The notes beneath the pieces were generated by a model that searched no databases, was not told where the DNA came from, and worked only from the letters and a program-made list of their open reading frames with translations. Below are positions 1-25,100 of a DNA stretch of 64,000 bases, piece by piece. How positions within the stretch are numbered: position 1 is the stretch's first letter; each line of letters begins with the position of its first letter. Source of the DNA: Parapristionchus giblindavisi (taxonomy: Eukaryota > Nematoda > Chromadorea > Rhabditida > Diplogasteridae); NCBI GenBank assembly GCA_943737045.1, contig CALSFV010000507.1:1-64000 (forward strand), read 5' to 3'. Both the position numbers and the translations under genes were made by a program.

Positions 1-914
1 AACCTTGGAACGTCTCATTTCCTTCTTCTTCTCCATTCACTTTTCTCGTATATCATCAAATGCAATACTATACGAATAGCCTCAATCACTGATTACTCTC
101 ACTTCAGTCTCCCTCTCCTTTTCGAATCTCTCCCTCTCCCTCTCTCCCTCTTGAATCTCTCCCTCTCCCTCCCTCCCTCTCCATCTTCTTTTCATGTTCC
201 CATGATCTCATATCTGTCATACCAATAACTGCCTTCTTCTTCGTTCTCATCAAACAATTCCATTCTATTTCCATTCTCGATCTACTTATTCTTTCTTTCT
301 TTCATTCTCAACCAGTTCAAACTTGTGCCCTCTATCCATAGATATGATCTAGACACGATGTCGAGAGTAACACGGAGGGGTTGATTAAGAGGGAGAGGTA
401 GAAGTGGAGGAGAAGGAGGGGTAGAGGGAGAGGGAGAGGAAGAGAGGTAGAGATGTCGAGAGTAACACGGAGGGGTTGAGGAAGAGGGAGAGGTAGAAGT
501 GGAGGAGAAGGAGGGGTAGAGGGAGAGGGAGAGGAAGAGAGGTAGAGAGAGGGAGAGGGAGAGGATAGATTATCTCTGAAACAGTAATGATGAGTATCAC
601 TATCTAGATTGTTAATCTTTCTAATCAGTTCATACTCATCTTCTTCTCATCTCTTTATTCATCAGATTAACAATGTTTGTCTCTATTTCTTCTTTCGATT
701 GAAACAATCATCCATATGATTTCTGATTCATTCTCCTTCGTATCTACAGTAATCCACTTGTCCTCTGTATCCTTAAAATATTGATTACTCTTACCTTATA
801 CCGTATAAAATGATCTTACCGTACCCTTAGCGTACTCTTACCGTATCCTGATTCTAGATGGCCCAAGTGGCCATGAGATGAACAAGTTGTTACTTCTTCT
901 CATTGGTTGTGCAG
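1..914. other. intronic/upstream low-complexity stretch
   Basis: I see no supportable exon here. The stretch holds pyrimidine-rich tracts on the + strand (about 105-175), a purine-rich tandem duplication (358-548) and several TACCGTA motifs (about 800-850). Because the first grdn-1 exon in the window starts mid-codon at 915, this is most likely intron of that gene. Confidence 0.6.
358..548. repeat. tandem duplication of a ~95 bp purine-rich unit
   Basis: The unit starting GATGTCGAGAGTAACACGGA at about 358 is repeated almost exactly from about 453. Both copies run through GGGAGAGG-type sequence and end in AGAGAGGTAGAG. The non-repetitive start of each unit makes this a true segmental duplication rather than simple expansion of the GGGAGA hexamer. 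Confidence 0.85.
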
Positions 915-13727
<12,813 letters not shown>

Positions 13728-14426
13728 ATATTCTTAGCATTAGTGTCATAAGGTCTTAATCACTAAGGTCGCTAAGGACACTTGTACTTACTACTTATCT
13801 TGATTCTTAGCCGTTACTCCATTATTTCGTAGTCTTTTTACTCTAGTTCCCGTTGTCTTTAATTCTTCACACCACTCACAAACAGTCTTTTTGATATTCG
13901 AATATTCCGGGTTTCATGCATTATCGATTGATTTTTGCTCCACATATAATCGATATCGCTATTTGTATTAAACATGAGTTTATTCTTTCGATTGAAATAT
14001 CCATCATCTTCATCATTGTCTTAATCTCTTCATTCGACCCGTTGATATAGTAATGTGTATGAACAATTATGAATAAATACAATGAGATAAAGTATTATGA
14101 TAAATCTTTTTTTAAACTATCCTTACAGTATGAAAATGTTGATCTTCATATACAGTTTTAAATTCATTATTTTATTGAACCCGTGAACTGAAGAAAATGT
14201 GTACAATTTAAATTAAAAATGGGAATATCGTATGGTACTTCGTATTGAGAATATGAGATTCAATAATGGATATGTAATTGCACTATGATTCAATCTATGA
14301 AGGAATAATCTCAAGGAAATACAAACAAATATGGAACATACAATTTCAATATAATGTAAGTAGAGGTAATGGATGAAAACTCGTGGTTAGGAATGACAAT
14401 ATTGGTGATAATTGTAGATTTACTGA
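13728..14426. other. convergent intergenic region
   Basis: This lies between the tail-to-tail grdn-1 and SGNH hydrolase genes. It holds an AATAAA at 14072-14077 (+) for the long grdn-1 transcript, and an AATAAA on the - strand near 14170-14176 that fits the hydrolase mRNA. Nothing else is supported. Confidence 0.6.
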
Positions 14427-17400
14427 TTATATGGGTCTTAGTCTTGAAATGAAAAGATTAGCTATCAAAGCGTGAGCTGTTTCTGTGGGATGAAAAGCAC
14501 CCAAAGGATCACCTTGAATGATCAATGAATCTGATATTGATCTGAAATTATTTATCACTGAATCTATATCCGGGGGAAATTTGCAAGCCGTATAAGTGAA
14601 CTATTCCCTGGTCTAGGGAACAATCCGCTTATATTACTAACAATTATTCAACACGAATATCGTTGGTTATTACCTGATCAACCGATTCTTTGAACAAATT
14701 CCTCCTCTTTTGAATAAACTTGGAACTCTTTCTTCTACAGTCCACCCAGCTTCTTTTCCTATTTTGAGTAATAAAGAATTCAATCGAGATAATACTCTCC
14801 TTTCAGCCATTGCCACGTCTACCGTACGAATCTGAATATCGATTGATTAGGATAATAGGGATTACGGTAATACGAAATGAATTGAATATGAACTAACATT
14901 ATGCATATCTGCACAACTGGCATCGATTTCTCCTCGTTCATTTCGAGTAAAATCAAAGTACAAAGGAAGAAGAACCTAAAAATATCACTGTGCTTTCAAA
15001 ATAAATTAATGTCTACAGGGATATCGAACGAGAAGTCTATTTTTTATAGCAAATTTCAGGAAAAAAACATAAATAATTAATACCTGAGCGGGTTGAAGAT
15101 ATTGAACAGCTTCTTTCAGCGTAGCCAATTGCGAAGAAACATAATAGAAACGCCAATCGAGAAAGGACAAAATACTCTGAACAAATCGATAATTATCTTG
15201 TAATCGATATTGGATAGATCAATCATACTTGTGAATCTCCGTGTTGTAATCTCTCCAGGATTTCTGCATATCCAACATCATTTCCACCGATTGAAATCAT
15301 TAGAATATCAGGACCCATTCCACTGAATTAACAAAATTTTATTTCAGAAAAGTCAAAGAAGATATTTATAAAATAAGTCAACGGAATGTTCAAAAGGCTT
15401 AAAAGCTAACCGTTCTTTAGTTATTTCATTAACTATTTCCATTTGTCCTTTTCCTCTTCCATTTGTTCCCAATACTCCTCTTTCTACCGTAGCTCCAGTA
15501 CATGCGAGATATGAAAAATGAACCGAGGCCTGAATCAACGAATTTATTCGAAATCTTTGAATGTGAAAACATTCCTTCTATAAACAAGTTCGAATGGATT
15601 TTTATGACAGGAAGAAATTAGAAAAGAAATTTTCAAATCTTATCGAATTCAATTAATTAATTTTTTATTATCATTAGGTAAAGTTCATTATTATACTTCT
15701 CATTCTGTAACTAACCATAGGATTCTGTTTCCGCACAGCTTCAAATATTCCATATGGCCAACTTTTCCTACTTCGATGGCAGGGTTCTGTAATAGAGGGA
15801 ATTGTTATTCTACTCTCAATGTATCGTATCATCTTTGTCTTTTCATCTCGTCTTTCACAAAAAAGACCCGATATTCGACGGCAAAGATCAAAGTAATTTC
15901 AGTCTAATTACCATAGCTTTTGATTTCTATTCTTTCTTTCATCTTCGTTTCCTTCAAAGATGCCGCACATTCTTTCATATTGTGAATCTCACGAACATCA
16001 ACACAAAAGAACAATAACACACTCATTGGAGCTGAACTAACTTCACTATTTATACTCATCATTTTCTCTAGTGATCGGATCTAAAAATACTCTAACATAA
16101 TCTAAAATAATGAAGAGAGCGAAGGTAGCATAGTTCCAATAAGATTCCACGAAAAGACTACCATAAGCTGCTAGGTCATTTCGAAAATTTGATATACCGT
16201 CAAAACTAGAGAAAACGACACAAGTCATTGTGCAGAATTGTAGGAGATTTTTCCACATATTTTTCACTGTTGATTTTCATATTAAATAAAATCTACGTTT
16301 CGCTCAGATGTTTCTCACCAAATTGAGAAAAACCAATATAAAATTCATTGAAAAAAAGTTTATTTTAGTTTAAAGTGACCGGTACAGATGTAGAGAAGTG
16401 TCCACTATTATAAGAGAACTTATGACTAAAATGAGACACGAATCTTAGATTTTGAAACCAACATACACCAACTACTTTAGACTTTTCGAAAAGAGACACT
16501 GTGAAATACGAATATCACAATACTTCATGGGCCTTATTCAATTGTATTATTTAATCTAGTTTTTTTTGTGCCGTATGACAAATTTCCATGAGATTGTAAC
16601 TGGAGAGGATCCATATAACATAAGCCGCTAATTTTTTACTGCACAATTTTCAATGGATCATTCAGCGATGCCTCTCTCTCTCTAACATACCGTCATTTAG
16701 AGATAAAGTGCAATGAATGTGATATCTTATGCTATTATAGCATATTTTTGTATATGATTTTTGTGGGCCGTTTACCGGCTCAATCAGAGCATTTCATGCA
16801 TAATGGTTGGTTCTGTTAGATGCAAATGGATATGCTGAATCGATTAACGATAGTTAAAACCTTCAGAAAAATTTATGTACAGTATACAGAAGGAAAAACA
16901 CAAAGATTACGTTTTCTGCCTTTTCCCATTGTGTGGAACCAATGCAACGCCGTGACTGGTGTAAACCAAGAACTTCTCGCTCCAATGGGACTGCTTGAAT
17001 TTCTACATTATTTTCATTTTTCCTGCTTTATTTTTCGAATTCACTCGCTTAATTTGCTCTAATCAGATGATGCTATCAGTGCACATCCCCTATCACTTGT
17101 GTTCACTGGTTTAATGCGGAAATTCTTGCAGAAATCACGCGCAATTGTTACGGGACGACATGGTTTCTACTCGTGTTCCTCATTTCCCGTCAGATAAGTC
17201 ATTTAAATGCACATTTATTCTTTCAAATGAATGGGTGGTGGCTTGTGTGGACCTCATTCCAGGTTTCTGGCTGAGAGTGGCCGGTGGTATTCGCCGTCTT
17301 TCAATTCAACGTCGCAGGATTCAAGAAGGCACTCAGTATTTTTATCTTTTTTTCATTCTTATTTGAACCTGAAACGTATATTTTTGCATAAGTAGGGTCA

Positions 17401-20400
17401 TATCAGTATATCCAATAATGTCGATCTAGCAATAACAGTAAGAATTACTTTGTAAATGTTCTAACTGGGTTCACTATTCGGTATTCTGTAACATCTACGT
17501 CAACATTGACGTGGTACCGTTACAGAGTGACTACACTGGTCGATCATGGATTGGACGTGGAGGAACGACAACACAAATGGGACCAATCGATGATCAACAA
17601 CTGGACAATGAAGGGTATGGATAGTTTACGCGAATAATACTTCTTGTTTCTAGTATGAAGGCAGTGTTGATTGAGTGTTTACCTTTGATATTAATAGTTC
17701 CGAGACTTCTATCAAGAATAGGCACTGATGCATATGGGGTTGGCCATTCATGACATCAATACATTTTCGGCGAACTCGCCGGATTGTTTTATATAGTAGG
17801 TCGATTTAGAAAAATCATTATTTTTAGCTCAAATAGTAATGTTTCACATAAAAAATTACCCTTATATTACGCTGTGAGGGTATGAAAATGTATGATCATT
17901 AATGATGGTGATGATAATAGTAATGACATAATATTATTAACATATTTCATTTAAGATGTCTGATGCAACTCTCCTACTCTTCAGCTATCCGAACTTCAAG
18001 AAGACACCTATTTATTATTTATCTTTTTTATTGTTCCATGTTGTATGAAAAAGATTTCTTTATCCACTTTACATAACATTCGAGAGAAATATATGATTAA
18101 TCGTGCATTATAACGATGCATCATCTTAGGTAAGATACGATACATCATCTCAGGTAAAACTGGGGTAGCAATGAACAATCTATCGATAATCTACAAAAGG
18201 GTTACGGTAGAATTTACTCAATACATAACAAGTATCAATACTAGAGACCTCCAAACGGATACATCCCTTTGAATTGAGGAGTTCGGAAAATTTAAATATA
18301 CAAATTTTAAAAATTTCAAATCTCGATACAAAAGTAGGTTCATTCGAAAGAGCGGATGGGATATCGTCGAAGATTTCACTTCTGTATCTCTAGAAATAAG
18401 AGAACGACAGCGCCTCAATTCAAAGGGATATATCCGTTTGGAGGTCTCTAATCAATACACGAAAACTACAAATGCAAGTAATGGCAGGGTAAATAGATGG
18501 GGCGACGGTGGTGTACATAGTGAGGTTACCTTACAATTAGCCTTCGTTTAGCAATGGTCATCATCATTGTCCAGTTGTTGATCATCGATTGGTCCCATTT
18601 GTGTTGTCGTTGCTCCACGTCCCATCCATAATCGACCAGTGTAGTCACTCTGTAACCGTACCACGTCAATGTTAACGTAGATGTTACAGAATACCGAATA
18701 GTGAACCCAGTTAGAACATTTACAAAGTAATTCTTACTGTTATTGCTAGATCGACCTTATTGGATATACTGATAAGACCCTACTTATGCAAAAACATACG
18801 TTTCAGTGGCCGTATGCAGGAACAACGGAAAACCGTTTTCCGGGAAAATGAGACGTCATTAGCGTAGGCGGAGGATTTTTGGAAAACGCCTCCGCCTACG
18901 CTAATGACGTCTCATTTTCCCGGAAAACGGATCTTGCATATGGCCACAGGTTCAAATAAGAATAAAAAAAAGATAAAAATACTGAGTGCCTTCTTGAATC
19001 CTGCGACGTTGAATTGAAAGACGGCGAATACCACCGGCCACTCTCAGCCAGAAACCTGGAATGAGGTCCACACAAGCCACCACCCATTCATTTGAAAGAA
19101 TAAATGTGCATTTAAATGACTTATCTGACGGGAAATGAGGAACACGAGTAGAAACCATGTCGTCCCGTAACAATTGCGCGTGATTTCTGCAAGAATTTCC
19201 GCATTAAACCAGTGAACACAAGTGATAGGGGATGTGCACTGATAGCATCATCTGATTAGAGCAAATTAAGCGAGTGAATTCGAAAAATAAAGCAGGAAAA
19301 ATGAAAATAATGTAGAAATTCAAGCAGTCCCATTGGAGCGAGAAGTTCTTGGTTTACACCAGTCACGGCGTTGCATTGGTTCCACACAATGGGAAAAGGC
19401 AGAAAACGTAATCTTTGTGTTTTTCCTTCTGTATACTGTACATAAATTTTTCTGAAGGTTTTAACTATCGTTAATCGATTCAGCATATCCATTTGCATCT
19501 AACAGAACCAACCATTACGCATGAAATGCTCTGGTTGAGCCGGTAAACGACAAACAAAAATCATATACAAAAATATGCTATAATAGCATAAGATATCACA
19601 TTCATTGCACTTTATCTCTAAATGACGGTATTTATTCCGAAATGCGTAGTCCTCTGAAAGACAAGGCAGTTCGCGACACAGTCGAAAATGATAAACCTAT
19701 TACGCTGCTACGAAAAAAACAAAGATTTCTTCTATGGTGGTATCTACAAGCAGTCCATTCGATAGACGCAGATTACAAGAAGTGATGAAAACTATATGCG
19801 GCGAATATCGACTGTTGTTTAAAAGTTACTAGACAAATATATCGAAATATTGGAAACGACTTATTATATTGGAATCGTTGTGATCACGAGGCCAAAGAGG
19901 ATAAGAGAAGAAGAAGAAGAAAGAGTATGAGGGAGGCAAATGAATGATTGAGTAGAAGAAGAAGATAAGAAGAAGAGAAGTGATTGATGATAGTGTAGAG
20001 GAGATGTAATCAGATTGATAATTGTTGTCCACACAAGAATAAGGTCACAAGAGAAGATGAAGAGATATTATGATGAAATAAACCGATACTGATTACGAAT
20101 GATCAAAGTATGATAGATAACTATAGAGGATAGTTTGATAACGCCGCATGGTTAGTCACGATTACTTAGAAAGAATAATAAATAAATTTCTGAAGTTAAT
20201 AAATGATAGAATATGTGAATAATCATACGTGATATCCATGATGCACTTGCATTCATTCCTTTTTCTGTATCTGGATTTCCCTCTCCTGAAGCGAATGAAT
20301 CCCCTACGGTTGCTATCCAGATATCACTGTAATCATACCAGTCGTCAACTATGGAAAAAAACTTGCTATTATCATAAAATAATTTTTCGAGAAATGATAT

Positions 20401-21268
20401 AGTGATAATGATGATGGCCTCCGCAATTTTAGTGGGACCAATAATTTGGTTACCAGACAAGCCCACTTTTAAGTTTTAGCCAATAATTTAGTGGTTTATC
20501 CCTCACTTACCGTACTATAATTGACTTCGTTCCAATTGCAGTGGAATTGTCCTTTTTCGTTACTTTGACAGATACCGTATACTCACCCTGAATGATCTAC
20601 CATATATATTGATTGATTGATATTATTGATTACTTGATGAGGAGCAACGAAAGAAGTGGAACATTCATTTGTAGTCCATTCTTTGACCAAATGAGAATAG
20701 AGTAATGCTCTCCATGTTATATTTGAATCTATTCGTAATGAAGTCTCTTCACAAACTGATATGAGAACCTTAAACGATAGATCACTCTCATACCCTTTTC
20801 ATCTCTGATTATAGTGACCATTACGAAAACCTTTCGGTGAATTTCATTTGATATTGTGATTTGAGAATGATGATACTTTGTGAACTTCTCTGTTTTTTTG
20901 GCATAGCCTATTTCAAATTTCAAAAACACGCTTAATTTGGCCATGGCAGAAGAGCATAATGAATGGGTGGGGGAGGGAAAGAAGGGAGAGTTCAAAATGT
21001 CCTCTGCCAAAATTCTGAGAAGATCCGATACCTTTCCATAGACAAGTCTGATATCTTCTAATGAATTAGCGAATAGATTCTCATCAAATGGAGGACGTGA
21101 TACATTGAGAGAAATATCTGATACTCGATAGATAGTCTAGAGTAAGAATTGATTAGATCAATAAGACTACAGTATACTCACACTTTCATCCCATACATAC
21201 AGGAAGGCTCGAGGCCAATTATTGATTAATTGAAATATGTAAATGAATGAAGAGATAGCTGAGAGCAT
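14427..21268 (-). CDS. SGNH/GDSL-type hydrolase
   Basis: 409 residues. Exons from the 5' end: 21268-21182, 21136-21032, 20768-20634, 20587-20511, 20326-20229, 15786-15716, 15529-15411, 15322-15229, 15176-15084, 14975-14898, 14831-14674, 14541-14427; all phases match. SGNH motifs: block I GDSFASGEGNPD (about residues 143-154, nucleophile Ser 145), a block II-like region YLACTGATV, block III SIGGNDVGY (about 241-249), and a final DPLGAFHPTETAH with the likely Asp 383/His 389. Several Cys (WTTNECS, PCHRS, ASCADMH, GGICSK) suit a secreted or lumenal esterase or lipase. The N-terminus (MLSAISSFIYIFQLI) is hydrophobic but not a clean signal peptide, so a further 5' exon is possible. The substrate cannot be told from sequence. 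A 4.4 kb intron (15787-20228) carries the element at 16690-19628. It lies on the same strand as the BED gene, about 0.9 kb away. Confidence 0.88.
18244..18448. mobile_element. TA-flanked MITE nested in the 2.9 kb foldback
   Basis: Terminal inverted repeats GAGACCTCCAAACGGATACA and, at the other end, ATATCCGTTTGGAGGTCTC extend for about 35 bp (through CCCTTTGAATTGAGG). They are flanked by TA (18242-18243, 18449-18450). About 205 bp, non-coding. Confidence 0.88.
18807..18946. mobile_element. 140 bp palindromic insertion with a 3 bp CAG duplication
   Basis: Two arms of about 60 bp (core GAGACGTCATTAGCGTAGGC and its reverse complement) form a near-perfect hairpin. Comparison with the left arm of the host foldback (about 17365-17375, GAACCTGAAACG) gives the empty site. 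The insertion is flanked by CAG at 18804-18806 and 18947-18949, present once in the empty arm. Element ends: TGGCCGTATGCA and TGCATATGGCCA. Confidence 0.85.
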
Positions 21269-22139
21269 GAAGAGAAGATGAAGAAAAAGAAGGAAGAATG
21301 AATAAGAGACACTCTCACTGTCTTCATCTGAGCACACAAAAGATGAAAGGAGAAATGCCGCTAGCGGTCTGCCCCCTTCTACCTCTCTCTCCCTCTCCCT
21401 CTCCCTCTCTCTCCCTCTCCCTCTACCTCTCTCTCCCTCTCCCTCTCTCTCTCTCTCTCCCTCTATCCACTACAACTAACTTCATCATTATCATTGAAGA
21501 TTCTTATTGGAACCACTGAATTGACCTCAGATTTAATGAAACAATCACAATCAATTCTCGACCTTTTCCCATTATCAGAGAATATACACTTTGCTCTTAT
21601 AATAGCCAAAAGACCGAGAAGTAATACTCCCATCAACTTCTCTAATTTATGTCTCTTTCCTCATTTGTTTTCAGTCAGAGTCCAATCTGCATTGAGTTCA
21701 TTGTCTATCGACACGATGCGAAACATCCATACCGTATTTTTAGTTAATCTCTTGTACTGTGTACTGCATGTAAGAGTATAATGTAAGTACAGAACTTGTT
21801 TATGGTCTATTCTTCCCTTAAAAATTTCATATTTTCTGACCTCTTCTATTATAATATCAAATGGAATCAGTAAAGACTTCATTCTCTGATCGAGTCCCCA
21901 ACGGCGACGTTTGAGTCGGATGAGATGAAAGAAGATCAAAAGGAATTCGGCATTCTTAAGACATATAAAGAGAGAGACAGATACCCACTACTACTCCCAT
22001 ATACTATCATTTCCTATTGATCAGTATCACCTCCCACTCAAATGTAATCTGTAAAAAGAGACAAACAAATAAAACATTTATTTGCATATGGAATGTGAAC
22101 GTCATGGGGTACGGTAGATCTAGGGTAATATTACGGTAG
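21269..22139. other. intergenic region between two minus-strand genes
   Basis: This holds a CCCTCT/CT-rich tract (about 21380-21470). An AATAAA on the - strand at about 22078-22083 would serve the BED-finger mRNA. The stretch just above 21268 should contain the hydrolase promoter and any missed 5' exon. I see no convincing exon. Confidence 0.5.
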
Positions 22140-25100
22140 TTATTGATTGGAATGATCTTTGGATCGAAGTAGTTGAGTCTCGGTATTCACTCGATTAGCG
22201 AGGGAATTGTAATAACGAGCGAGAGCTTCTTCCTGTAAAGAGGCGGAGTCAATAGACTAATTGATAATTTTGATAATTATAATAATAACCTTTTCAATCT
22301 GAGCTCGAATAAGCCTTGCTTGTAATTGTTCAATCTCTGGAGTTGATATAAGAGGAATTGATGAAGATGAAGGAATATCAAATGATGATGGAGATGGATG
22401 ACGAGGTACTGGAGGAGGAGGCAGTGAAGATACGGTAGGGGTTACGGTACAATGTGATACTGTAGGATGAAATACGGTAGGGTGGGATACTGTAGGATGA
22501 GATACGGCAGGATGAGATACGGTAGAATGAGATACGGTAGGGTGAGATACGGTAGAATGAGATACGGTAGGATGAGATCCGTTATTGCGGGATACTGTAG
22601 GATGAGATAAGATATTGACCGATACTGTAGGATGAGATGTTGTAGTATGAGACATTGTAGGATGGGATACTGATGAACGAGGAGTATGAGATACGGTAGG
22701 ACTAAGACCATTCATCGATCCATTTTGAACAAAGTTCGAATCTGTATTCCCCTGAATAAATCACTATGATAAAAGAATAATTGAAATTCGAACATACATT
22801 TGAATTATCACGGAAAGTAGGTGAAATGATTGATGAAGATTTAGAAGAAGAAGTATTCGATGGTTGTTCATTGAATGATTCGGATAGTTCATTTTCTATA
22901 AATATTGATTATTTTCATGATAACTGTCATATATGATCACCATTCATTATCGATCCATTAGATATTGATTCATTCATAGACACAGTCTCAAGAAGCTGCA
23001 AATAAAATAGTACATATATTAAATGGTATATAAATTTACTAGCATCTATCATTGTATTTTCATTGAATAATATACATAGACTTCGACTAGAATGCTTTTG
23101 GAACATCTTTGAGCAAAATTTAGTAATTGTTGTTGTCCTCACTATCTCATTCTGGAACGATAACTTTATTCCACTCTACATATTCTCGCTTTAGAAAGAA
23201 GGAAAAGGCGCGTGGACAGTGTATTTTTGTCTACATTTCAAGGTGAATGAAATACGATGATTATAAGATAAAATGAAATGTCAGACAAAGTTAAAACATA
23301 CATCATCATAAGGTTCATCGATAGGTTCACTCTTCTCCTTTACATATCCCATTACTTGTGAATTGAATAAATCCAATGGATGTTGAGATGGAAATTGAAT
23401 GGAAGGAACACGAGGAGCGACTCGAATGATTTGTGATTGAATTGACTTCTTCATTATCACTCGACGATTCTTACTGATCTGACAAATAATCAAAGATAAA
23501 TACATGTTCCATGACGGAAAATTAGATATGTCCTGTCAAAAATTGTCTCATCAATGAACTATGAGATTAACCATTTAAAATTTTATCATGACAAAAGTTC
23601 TTTAGTACATAAATACTTCATTTTGATGGTAGAGATAGACTGCCAATTGTCTATTTATTACGCAATGCTCCCTATAGGTCACAATGGACAAGGGAGTACT
23701 ATACGCAATGAAGGGATCATTGGATAGAGTTGCATTCAAGTAACAAAAGTACGATGGTTTCACCCAAAATATTGATTGAAATTATGATAATTACTATTTT
23801 CGCTCATCTATTCATCTCCATGCACATATGAAATATCCCGCGAATAATTTCTAGAACAAACTGTGAAGACATAAAGAATATCAAACGTTATTCATAATTT
23901 ATTTTATGCTAATTCGGCTTACTGATTAATAAAATCATGAACGAGTGCTTGGTAGTACAGGCAAATGCGCGCTTTTTGAAAATTAAAAATTTGGGCAATA
24001 GGATTCGAACCCGCGACAATGCGGTTAATAGTCCGCTGTCTCTATAACTTTTGCATATCACTTGTAATTTGCATAAGCGAGATGTAAGAGATTTCTACCT
24101 TTAAACTTGAACCGCACACCCCAATTCTACTCTTCGCGTCGGCAATACTCTCTCATAGATAAAGAAAGCGAAAGAGCATTGCCAGACGGAGAATGGATGT
24201 GCCTTAAAGGTAGAGTGACCTCACTCAATGACCTCTTCATTGCGCCACACTATTTCTCTGTTCTCTAACAACGAGAGAGCGTAGACAAATGCGTCAGCCC
24301 CTTTAAATACTACTTACAGTGCACGCGGCATTCTTCTCTTTATGAAATCTCCTAATATGTCTCTTCATATTAGCAGTAGATCCCTTTGGTCGACTGACTA
24401 CTTCACCACAATGATTACATATCGCATATTTCTTATCTAAACGATCACAAAACTCGGATAATATGATAGAACAGTACCGAAGAAAATATACAAGTATCTA
24501 GGAACGGAAAGAGAGATAAAATACCTTCATGGATGGAAAAATTATCCCATATAATACTTCGAAAGCGTGAAAACATTTGAAAGCAGCCGCCAAAAGAACT
24601 TGGATGAACGAGAATGAACGAGAATGACAGGTATGATTTGAATAATCAACGAACTTATGCAAATTATTCCGAGCTTCAACTAAATTATGCAAATTCACCC
24701 TCGAATGGTTATTCGTTGCTTTATGTAAATTCAAAGGCGTAAGGTTACAGGAACGGGAGCGAATAATTCGTGCTCCCTGGCAGTTGCTTCTCTTCTCTCT
24801 CGTCAATTAACTTGAGACGCGTCCTCTCTCCCCCTTCCATTCGAGGAATCACACGCCTGCCAGAGGGAACGAATCGTTCGGGACAGAGCGATTTATTCGC
24901 ACTCTCTCGCTTCCTCTATCGAGAGTCCACCTTTAAAGATGGAGGCTCCCGAATGTCTATGCAAATGCGTAACAAATCTTTTAAGCAAAGGATAAATCAT
25001 ACGCAAGAAATTGGCACCACCATTCATCAATCCTGTAGAGCAGTGGTAAAAGTGCCCACTAGTTAACGTCGCCGGTTCGAAACCAATTGCTGAACTTTAC

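Larger units (their letters stand above)
16690..19628. mobile_element. 2.9 kb TA-flanked foldback element
   Basis: Arms of about 0.9-1.05 kb (16690 to about 17610, and about 18570 to 19628) are near-identical reverse complements. Ends CCGTCATTTAGAGATAAAGT... are flanked by TA on both sides (16688-16689, 19629-19630), as for Tc1/mariner targets. The same open frames (for example 16820-17062 and 17145-17366) appear mirrored in the right arm; I recognise no transposase in them. The right arm has gained an insertion at 18807-18946 and the spacer carries a MITE at 18244-18448, so it predates both. Confidence 0.9.

Noticed and set aside
16820..17366. Two 70-80-codon frames that could be a captured gene
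   Set aside because: They recur as mirrored copies in the other arm of the foldback, and I see no recognised domain. Better treated as element sequence.
23990..24060. A tRNA-Asn gene
   Set aside because: It is embedded in a repeated element with the same flanks as three other loci, and no acceptor stem can be formed.
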